Assembly: GCA_025345505.1 (NCBI GenBank)
Contig: JANVCC010000120.1
Location: forward strand, 1 to 64,000
Origin: Todiramphus chloris collaris
Lineage: Eukaryota; Chordata; Aves; Coraciiformes; Alcedinidae
Reading direction: 5' to 3'
Length of the DNA: 64,000 nucleotides
Shown: in pieces, positions 42,930-61,930 of the stretch
How positions within the stretch are numbered: position 1 is the first letter of the stretch
Layout of the letters: each line of letters begins with the position of its first letter
The notes under the pieces: generated by a model
Databases searched by the model: none
What the model saw: only the letters and a program-made list of their open reading frames with translations
What the model was told of the DNA's origin: nothing
Made by a program: the position numbers and the translations under genes

Positions 42930-43205
42930 TTGCCGGCTGTGGGCTGCCATGGGCTGTGGGCTGCCCATGTGGGCTGTGGGCTGCCATGGGCTGTTGGCTG
43001 TGGCTGCCGTGGGCTGCAGGCCGAGGGTGCCATGGGCCGTGGGCTGCCATGGGCTGTGGGCCGTGGGCTGCCATGGGGCGTGGGCTGCCATGGGGCGTGG
43101 GCTGCCATGGGCTGTTGGCTGTGGCTGCCGTGGGCTGTGGGCTACCATGGGCTGTTGGCTGTGGCTGCCGTGGGCTGTGGGTGCCGTGGGCCGTAGCTGC
43201 CGAGG
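42930..43205 (+). repeat. G-rich minisatellite upstream of KDM1A
   Basis: An imperfect tandem array of about 14 units. The basic unit is the 17-mer GGGCTGTGGGCTGCCAT; a longer variant of about 23 bases (GGGCTGTTGGCTG followed by TGGCTGCCGT) recurs at least three times. The spacing of GGG runs (loops of 4 and 7 bases) fits the canonical G-quadruplex rule on the + strand. It ends about 170 bases before the KDM1A start codon. The absence of stops in the repeat explains the long antisense ORF crossing this area. Confidence 0.93.
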
Positions 43206-43300
43206 CGGCGCTGGGGGCCGCGAGGCGGCGCTGGTCGGACGCTCTCGCGCAGGCGCGGCCGAGGGTGGCACGAGCGCTCCAGTGCGTGCGCGCTGCGGCA

Positions 43301-43313
43301 CGGAAGTGACGTA
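43301..43313 (+). promoter_or_regulatory. Composite ETS-CRE-like site
   Basis: CGGAAGTGACGTA joins an ETS core (CGGAAGT) and a CRE half-site (TGACGT) with a shared base. This composite is common in CpG-island housekeeping promoters. It lies about 60 bases before the KDM1A ATG. Confidence 0.5.
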
Positions 43314-43374
43314 GGCAGGCGGTGCCGGTAGCCCGCTCGCGGCCTCCTTTGTGCGGCGCGGCGCGGCCGGGGCG

Positions 43375-43653
43375 ATGCTGTCGGGAGGGAAAAAGGCCGC
43401 GGAGGCGGCGGCGGGTGGCGAAGGCGGGCCCGAGGCGCCAGTGGCGCCGCCCGCGGCCGCCCTGGGGGCCTCCGCCGAGAGCGGCGGGGCTTCGGAGCGC
43501 ACTCCCCGCAAGAAGGAGCCGCCGCGGGCCTCGCCCCCGGGCGGTCTGTCCGAGCCGCCGGCCGCCGGCGCCGCTCCTGCGCCTGGCGCCGAAACCACCG
43601 GCATCGCCGAGACCCCCGAGGGCCGCCGGACCAGCCGCCGCAAGCGGGCCAAA
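43375..43653 (+). CDS. KDM1A: KDM1A exon 1 (coding part)
   Basis: The ATG at 43375 (ggggcgATGC) starts [18 protein letters not shown], an Ala/Gly/Pro-rich region, then the conserved [23 protein letters not shown] block (here [20 protein letters not shown]) and [18 protein letters not shown]. An in-frame GTG at 43351 is not the start. The donor is AAA|gtaggt, phase 0, 93 codons. Confidence 0.95.
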
Positions 43654-44689
43654 GTAGGTGTGAGGGGGTCGGGCTGCGGGTCCGCCGGTCCCCGTAGGCC
43701 TGGAGCCGCGGTGGGTGACGGGGGTCCGGGGGGCCTGCGGCCTCGGGCGGGACGCGCTCCGCTCGTGGGGCAGCCCCCGCGGGCAGGGGCCGGGGGGGTG
43801 AGTGGCGGGCTGGATGTCCTCAGGACCGCCCCCTGCCTGAGGGGCCGCTGGGCCGAGTAGAGTCCCCGGCCTTGGTCGAGCTTTAGCGGGCTCCGTGGGG
43901 GTGCGGGTGCTGCCCTAGGGAGGCGAGTCCTCTGGAATGAGCACGCAGGGTTGTGGGAGCCAACGCGGGTGTTCTCGCAGCTCACCCTAAGGCCCGAGGA
44001 GAGCTCCTGCAGTATGCGGCAGTCCTCGGAGCTTTGTGTGGCTTCCTGGTGAGAAAGCCAAGTCACCAAGCGGTGAAGAAAAAAAGCCCAACAAACCAAA
44101 AACACCCGAGCGTTGCATCTGGGGTCTAATGATCTTACCTTTTCATGAGGACATTCGTGTTTTTACTCGGGGTGTATATGTGTAGGTTTCCTTAAGGCTT
44201 ATGTGCATGCGGCGATGCTGGTGTTGCAGGTTATAAAGGTGGTGGCCATCCTCAGTCCACTGTGTTTCAGCCTCCCTTGCCTGCTGTGGGAGAGTTGAGC
44301 CCATGCTATGTTAGGAGTGAGATTTACTAATGAAATCTAAAGGCCACAAAGAGCTTCCAGTAGTTTGGGCCTGTGGTATGCAATTCCTGTATGTTATTCT
44401 GAACATCTGAGAACATTATCCTTTTTCCTTGGGGAACTTCTAGCAACCTTATTATAGAAGGCTTTGAAGATCTTGGCTGTTCCCAGGGCTGCCTGTGATA
44501 TGGGTTGATATGGGAGCTGAAATTACTTTTGGGAATTCTGTCTTTTGTACTGTAGCTGTGGCATTGAATGTCTCTCTTTTTGGAGCTCACACGTGACGTT
44601 ATAGCTGGACTGGCCCTGCAGATATATGTTGCGGAGGCTGGTCTGGTGTAGCTCTGAAACTGGAAGAGGATTGATGTAGATTGGAAGAT

Positions 44690-44893
44690 TTTAATTTTTT
44701 CTTCTCTGCTGTGAAGGTGGTGAGGCACTGGAACAGGTTGCCCAGAGAGACAGTGGATGCCCCATCATAGGAAGTGTTCCAGGTCAGGTTGGATGGGGCT
44801 TTGAGCAGCCTGATCTAGTGGAAGATGTCTCTGCCCATGGGGTTGGACCAAATAATCTTTAAAGGTCCCTTACAATCCAAATCATTCTGGGAT
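44690..44893 (+). mobile_element. CR1 LINE 3' end fragment, forward orientation
   Basis: It reads gaaggtggtgaggcactggaac, aggttgcccagagagacagtgg, caggttggatggggctttgag, ggttggaccaaataatctttaa, ggtcccttacaatccaaatc, then attctggga. This is the CR1 3' UTR and 3' terminus, about 200 bases long. Confidence 0.9.
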
Positions 44894-45609
44894 CTTTAAA
44901 AGCAGCATGCTTGGGCCTTGCTTGCTTTATGGGGTCTGTTAGCAAGTAGGAGGTAGCGTGCTATCTGTGGGCTGTACTCCGGTGATGTCTCTCTGCAGTG
45001 ACAATGCCCGTTAGCTATGGGCTGTAACCCTTCAATGCAGTATATCCCCATGGTGACCAGGGACTGCCTCACTGTGAATGTCTGTGGTGTGAACTCACTT
45101 GAGGAGGGTATCCAGGTTAAAAGTAAACCTGGGAATAAGCTTAGGTTTTTATTGGGCTTGATTGTGCCCTGAAAGTTGTGCGGACTCAAGGAGGGCAAGA
45201 CAATTCAGAGGGCCTTAGGGCAGAAATGGTTTGTGTTGGTTTCAAATACCTGTGATGCTGTTCTTGGGGTGCTGTGGCATCATTGTGACTTGCTTCAGAG
45301 TGGAAGTTCATGAAAGATCCTGGTACTGCAACATTTGCTCCACAGTGTGGAAAACTAAATGTGCTGCACAGATGGCACATCATGGAGTGTGTTAGTATTT
45401 TAAGGAATAATCCTATACACAGGCTTCCCAATGTTACTTTGTGTCCATTAAATGCCCTTTCTTAGTGACTGAACTTTGACTGAAAGATTTGTCATTCTTT
45501 TGATGAGAAATGTAGAGTTGCTTTTGTCATCTCATGGTAGAAGCTGACCTGTAGGATGTTGGAGGTGCATTAGCTGCTTGCTTTTTATTTTTCCCATGGC
45601 TGCATATTA

Positions 45610-47540
45610 TCATAGAATCAAGGAATTGTCAGGGTTGGAAGGGACCTTAAAGCTGATCCAGCTCCAACCCCCCTGCCATGGGCAGGGACACCTCCCACTA
45701 GAGCAGGTTGCTCACAGCCCCAGCCAGCCTGGCCTTAAACACTGCCAAGGATGGGGCTTCCACCACCTCTCTCGGCAACCTGGGCCAGTGTCTCACCACC
45801 CTCATGGGGAAGGAATTCTTCCTACTGTCCAACCTGAATCGACCTCTCTCTAGTTTTAATCCATTCCCTCTGCTCCTGTCACTGCCCCACAGCCTAACAA
45901 TTCCCTCCCCAGCTTTCTTGTAGGCCCCTTCAGATACTGGAAGGCCACAAGAAGGTCTCCCCGGAGCCTTCTCTTCTCCAGCCTGAACAACCCCAACTCT
46001 CTCAGTCTGTCCCCATAGCAGAGGTGCCCCAGCCCTCTGACCATCCTGTTGGCCCTTCTCTGGACATGTTCCAGCACATCCATAGCCTTCCTGTGACAGG
46101 GGCTCCAGAACTGGACGCAGTGCTCCAGGTGAGGTCTCACCAGAGTGGAGTAGAGGGGGAGAATCCCCTCCCTCGCCCTGCTGGCCACGCTTCTCTTGAT
46201 GCAGCTCAGGGCACGATTGTCCCTCTGGGCTGCAAGAGCAACTGATGGCTCATGGTGAGCTTCTCATCCAGCAGCACTCCCAAGTCCTTTTCTTCAGGGC
46301 TGCTCTCCAGTCAGTACTGGTGCTTGGGATTGCTCTGACCCAGATGGACGACCTTGCATTTGGCTGTGTTGAACTTCATGAGGTTGGCATGGGCCCACCT
46401 CTCCAGCCTGTCAAGGTCCCTCTGGATGGATCCCTTCCCTCCAGCGTGTCAGCCCCACACGGCTTGGTGTCATCGGCAGACTTGCTGAGGGGGCACTCAG
46501 TGCCACTGTCCATGGCGCTGACAAAGGAGTTAAACAAGACTGGTCCCAGTACTGACCCTTGAGGGACTCCACTTGTCACTGGTCTCCACTTGGATACTGA
46601 CCCATTGTCAACCACTCTTTGGGAGAGGCCATCAAGCCAGTTCTTTATCCACTGAATTGCCCATCCATTGAACCCCTGTTTCACCAGCTTGGAGACCAGA
46701 ATGTCATGTGGGACAGTGTCAAAGGCTTTGCTCAGGTCCAGGTAAATGACATCAGTTGCTCTTCCCCTGTCCATTGATGTAGTGACCTTCTCATAGAAGG
46801 CCACCAGGTTAGTCAGGCATGATTTGCCCTTGGTGAAGCCATGCTGGTTGTAGCCAATAACCTCATCCTTATTCTTCTGCCTCAGCAGTGCCTCCAGGAG
46901 GATCTGCTCCATGATCTTACCAGGCACAGCAGTGAGGCTGACTGGCCTATAGTTCCCAGGTTCATCCACCTTCCCTTTTTTGAAGATGGGGGTTATGTTT
47001 CCCTTTTCCAGTCAGTGGGGACTTCACCAGACTGCCATGGCTTTTGGAATAGAATAGAGAGCGGCTGAGCAACCTCATCCACCAGTTCCCTCAGCACACG
47101 TGGGTCTATCCTGTCCGGTCCCATGAGCTTGTGCATTTTCAGGTTCATCAGATGGTCACGAACCCGATCTTCAGTTGCTATGGGCAGTTCTTTCATCCAA
47201 CCCCTGCCATGATCTTCTGTGGCTCTGGGGGTGTGGCTGGAGCCCTTGCCAATGAAGACTGAGGAAAAGAAGTCATTGAGGACCTCAGCCTTCTCAGCAC
47301 CACTTGCCACCAGTTCTCCAGTCTCTTTTCTGAGGGGCCCACACCTTCCCTATTCTTTTTCTTTCCATTCATATACCTGTAGAATTTTTTTTGGCATTAC
47401 CCCTAATCTCCCTGGCTAGATTTAATTCTATCTGAGCTTTAGCTTTTCTACCCAGGTCTCCAGCTGCTCGGGCAGCTTCCTTGTATGCCCCCTATTTTAG
47501 CTGTCCTTCTTTCCACTCCTTGTAGAGCTTGCAAGAACTT
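45610..47540 (-). mobile_element. CR1 LINE, 5'-truncated (~1.9 kb), reverse orientation
   Basis: The 3' end is at 45610 (atcatagaatcaaggaattgtc, ggttggaagggaccttaaagc). Moving right, the minus strand encodes the ORF2 C-terminus (46188-45856), a reverse-transcriptase segment (46969-46376) and the linker before it (47310-46993). The RT piece shows the YRPVSLT start, [26 protein letters not shown] and [10 protein letters not shown] blocks. The expected FADD motif reads SADD, and later frames are broken. Truncated near 47540, so not autonomous. Confidence 0.95.
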
Positions 47541-48241
47541 CCTTACGTATTGAAAAGGAAAAAAGCACAATAGCAATATACAAAGGTTTCTTACTTTGGA
47601 AAAAAGCTTGGATTTAAACAAGAAGTGTCTCTTCTAAGTTTATTTCTTGAGGTTTCTGTGTTCCTTTATGCTGGAGCAAGGTCTTTTAGCTGGTAATATT
47701 ATTTATATTTACTGAAGAACAGAACAAAACATAAACTGCAGTAAAGATTTTGGGGGGGTTGTCTTGTGTTTAGCCACTAGTGTGACCATCCTGCAAGGGA
47801 GACAGATGTGATGCTCTGTACCAGGGTAAGATTGCCAGTGAATAGGAGACTGTCTATGCAAGTTACATCTCTGTACAGGACATGGGTGGAATTTCCTCAG
47901 GAAAACTTGTGTACAGTCCTGATCATCCGTATTTGACAGAAAAATTCGAGCTGGAACATATGGGTTGGACACAGAGGAGATTTGTTATCCCTGAGTTTGA
48001 GGAAGGGAAGAAAACTAGAGAGATTAAATGTTGATATAACAAATACACATAAAGTAGGCTTAATATGAGAAGAAAGTTCCTACAGTTGGACAGTTTTAGT
48101 GTAGGTAAAAACCTGTGGAACTTGTTAAACTGTTGAAGATGGTAGCTGTAATAAGACTCTGGACACCTCTTGTCCAAGGTAATTTGGGCCTTTTCTTTGT
48201 GCTGTAGGGAACTTTGTTGCTTGCAGTGTTCACTTTAGTAG

Positions 48242-53246
<5,005 letters not shown>

Positions 53247-53306
53247 GGCAAGCAGGAGGACTTCAAGACGACAATTCTGGAGGGTATGGAGACGGCCAAG
53301 CATCAG
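53247..53306 (+). CDS. KDM1A: KDM1A alternative exon E2a (60 bases)
   Basis: The acceptor is ctttccttccacag and the donor CAG|gtgagg. With the single base from exon 2 it reads [20 protein letters not shown], equivalent to the 20-residue E2a insert of the longer human isoform (from memory [20 protein letters not shown]). It is 60 bases long and phase 1 on both sides, so inclusion or skipping keeps the frame. It is therefore best read as a cassette exon. Confidence 0.9.
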
Positions 53307-59036
<5,730 letters not shown>

Positions 59037-59115
59037 CTGCAGCTCTGGTTGGATAACCCAAAGATTCAGCTGACATTTGAGACGACTATCCAGCAATTAG
59101 AAGCACCCTATAATA
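59037..59115 (+). CDS. KDM1A: KDM1A exon 4 (SWIRM, continued)
   Basis: The acceptor is taaatacag and the donor AATA|gtaagt. It reads [19 protein letters not shown] then QLEAPYN, ending in phase 1 where the next exon should complete a serine. It continues the SWIRM domain. The frame stays open into the intron to 59357, which is not coding. Confidence 0.96.
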
Positions 59116-59739
59116 GTAAGTCAAGTCTTTTACTTCTGAATACTTTACATACTGTATATATCATTGCTACTTTTTTTCAGTTTTGGTTGGGGAAGAAGCT
59201 CAGAATCCAGAGGGGACTTCAGATGGGTCCTTTTGTTAGTGCAATGAGCATTTGTGTGCAGAATGGGATACTGAAGTTCGCTGATGTTTCAGCTTTGTTA
59301 GAGTTCATTTGTCTGGTACAGAAATACATCCCTAGCAGAACTCAACAAAGCTGGTAAGAAGATGGGTTGTCACAGAAGTTTCTTGCAAGTGAATTCACAT
59401 GCAGCTTTTAAGGTTTGCTACAGTTTCATGGTGTTTTGCAGCTATGAAATTTTCATAATCATAATGTTTCTTGGAGACATTAAAAAGTTGCATAAGACTT
59501 GAATAGACTGGCCATGATGGAAAGAAGTCAGTAACAGAGTGCAGAGTTACTGCTTGCAAATGTAGATTATTCTTCCTAAAAAAGATCCAAATAAACTAGA
59601 AAAGGGCAGAGGGAAGCAGTAAATAAAAAGTAAGTAATGAATAAAATGCTGAAAAGAGCACAAAAAGAGCACTGTCAGGTATTGCAAAACAGTGAATAAC
59701 TGTGCTTATAAAAAAAGTGGGAATTCAGTGCTTCAGTAT
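59116..59739 (+). other. KDM1A intron 4, unique part, nothing seen
   Basis: About 620 bases of AT-rich sequence before the large CR1 block. The rest of the intron to the window end is CR1. Confidence 0.6.
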
Positions 59740-61121
59740 CACAGAATCATGGAAGGGTGGGGGTTGGAAAGGACCCCTGGAAGCGAGTCCAACCCCCCCT
59801 TGCCAGCACAGGAACACTTAGGACATGCCACACAGGAACAGATCCAGGTGGGTCTTGAAAGTCTCCAGAGCAGGAGACTCCACAACCTCTCTGGGCGGCC
59901 TGGGCCAGGCTGACACTCACAGAAGTTTTTTCTCATGTTGAGGTGGAACTTCCTGTGTTTCACCTTGCTACCATTACCCTCGCCATAGCACCATTGAAAA
60001 GACCCTGGCCCCTTCTACTTGACGCACACCCTGCAGATAATTGTAAACATTCGTAAGATCCCCTCTCAGGCTTCTCTTCTCCAGGCTGAACAGCCCCAGG
60101 GCTCTCAGCCTTTCCTCACAAGAGAGAGGTTCCAGTCCCTTCAGAAACTTTGTAGCCTCTGTGGGACTCTGGTATTTCCATGTCCCTCTTGAAATGGGGA
60201 GCTCAGAACTGGACACAATACTCCAGAGGTAGCCTCACTAAGAGTAGAGGGGGAGAAGAATCTTGCGGCCACACTCTTCTTTATGCCCCTCAGAAGACCA
60301 TTGGCCTTTCTGTCCACAAGTTCCCATGGATGTCCCATGGAGAACTTACTGTCCACCAGGACTCCAAGGTTCCTCTCCATGGGGCTGCTTTCCAGTGGGT
60401 CTGCCCCTAACCTGTATCAGTACATAGTGTTGTTACTCCCCAGATGCAGGACTCTACACCTGCCCTTGTTGAACTTCATTTGGTTCCCCTTTGCCCAGCT
60501 CTCCAGCCTGTCCAGCTCTCACTGGATGGCAGCACAGCACTGGTGTATCAGCCACTCCTCCCAGTCTGGTATCATCAGCAAACTTGCTGAGGGTCCACTC
60601 TGTGCCTTCACCCAGGTCATTGATGAAGATGTTAAGACTGGACCCAGAACTCACTCCTGGGGAACGCCACTAGCAACAGGTCACCAACTGGACTCTGCAC
60701 CACTGATCACAACCCTCTGAGCTCTGTTGTTCATCCAGTTCTCAACCCATCTCACTGTCCACTCTTCTAACCCACACTTCCTGAGCTTACCCACAAGGGT
60801 GTTATGGGAGACAGTGTCAACAACCTTGCTGAAGTCAAGGTAGACAACATCCACTGCTCTCCATGCATCTGCCCAGTCAGTGACACTACCATAGAAGGCT
60901 GTCAGATTAGTCAGACATGACTTCACTTTAGTAAATCCATGCTGGCCACTCTTGATAACCTTATTTTCTATGTGCTGAGATATGAAATCCAGAATGAGAT
61001 GCTCCATCGCCTTTCCCAGGGATGGAGGTGATGCTGACTAGTCTGTAATTACCAGGATCTTCCTTTTTGCCCTTTTTGCAGACTGTAGTGATACTGGCTT
61101 TCCTCCAGTCCTCGGGCACTT
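59740..61121 (-). mobile_element. Large CR1 LINE, 3' portion (reverse orientation)
   Basis: The 3' end is at about 59740 (tcacagaatcatggaagg, ggttggaaaggacccctgg). On the minus strand, the ORF2 C-terminus (60380-59974), an RT segment with a KFADD motif (60654-60454) and the front of the RT (61007-60681, with HGFTKVKSCLTNLTAF and VVYLDFSKVVDTVSHNTL) follow in order, in broken frames. At 61121 (cctccagtcctcgggcact) the element is interrupted by another CR1 and resumes at about 61930. Confidence 0.93.
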
Positions 61122-61930
61122 AGAATCATAGAATAGTTCCGGCTGGAAGAGACTGTCAAGATCATCAAGTCCAACGTTACTCCCAGCCCTATCAAACCCA
61201 CTAAACCATGCCCCTGAGCACAACATCTGCCCGGCTCTTAAACCCCTCCAGGGATGGGGACTCCACCAGCTCCCTGGGCAGCCCATTCCAGTGCCTGACA
61301 GCCCTTTCTGGAAAGAAATGCTCCTGAGATCCAGCCTGAACCTCCCCTGGGTCATCTTCAGGCCATCTCCTCTTGTTCTGTCCCTTGTCACCAAGGACAA
61401 CAGACCAACTCCCATGTCTCTATAACTTCCCTTCAGGTAGCTGTAGAGGGCAATAAGGTCTCCCCTCAGCCTTCTTCTCTCAAGGCTAAACAGCCCCAGA
61501 TCCCTCAGCCTTTCCTCAGAAGAGACATGCTCCAAACTCTTGATTGGTTCCGTAGCCTCTGGACCCTCTGACCCCAGCACCTCAGCGTCCTTCTTGTAGA
61601 GAGGGCCCCAAACTGGACACAGTATTTGAGGTGTAGCCTCACCAAAGCTGAGTCCAGAGGAATGGTCACCTCCCTGCTCCTGCTGGCCACACTATTCCTG
61701 ATCCAGGCCAGGATGCCACTGGTCTTCTTGGCCCCCTGGGCACACTGTTGGCTCATGTTCAGGCGACTGTCAGTCAACACGCCCAGGTCCTCCTCTGCCT
61801 GGCCGCTCTCCAGCCCCTCCTCCCCCAGCCTGGAACGCTGCTGGGGGTTGTTGTGGCCCAAGGGCAGGAACCACCGTTTGGCCTTATTGAAGCTCATGAA
61901 ATTGGCCTTGGCCCACCTCACCTGTTCTCC
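61122..61930 (-). mobile_element. CR1 LINE 3' fragment (~0.8 kb) nested inside the larger CR1
   Basis: It begins with its own 3' terminus (tagaatcatagaatagttccgg, ctggaagagactgtcaagatc), runs through a different-subfamily 3' UTR and the ORF2 C-terminus, and stops near cccacctcacctgt. On both sides the host CR1 sequence is contiguous in consensus order (ctcgggcact, then tctccatgagctttcaaa). This marks an insertion rather than two adjacent elements. Confidence 0.85.

Larger units (their letters stand above)
43180..43960. promoter_or_regulatory. CpG island promoter of KDM1A
   Basis: Very high G+C and CpG density runs from the end of the minisatellite through exon 1 and into intron 1. No TATA box is apparent. 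The start site is probably between about 43260 and 43374. Confidence 0.8.

Noticed and set aside
43351..43374. Upstream GTG start for KDM1A
   Set aside because: The conserved protein begins MLSG at the ATG at 43375; a GTG start is not expected in a vertebrate gene.
42924..44105. 393-codon minus-strand ORF across the KDM1A promoter and exon 1
   Set aside because: The frame stays open because the GC-rich island and the minisatellite lack stop codons in it. The product is Pro/Ala/His repeat sequence with no domain, antisense to a real first exon.
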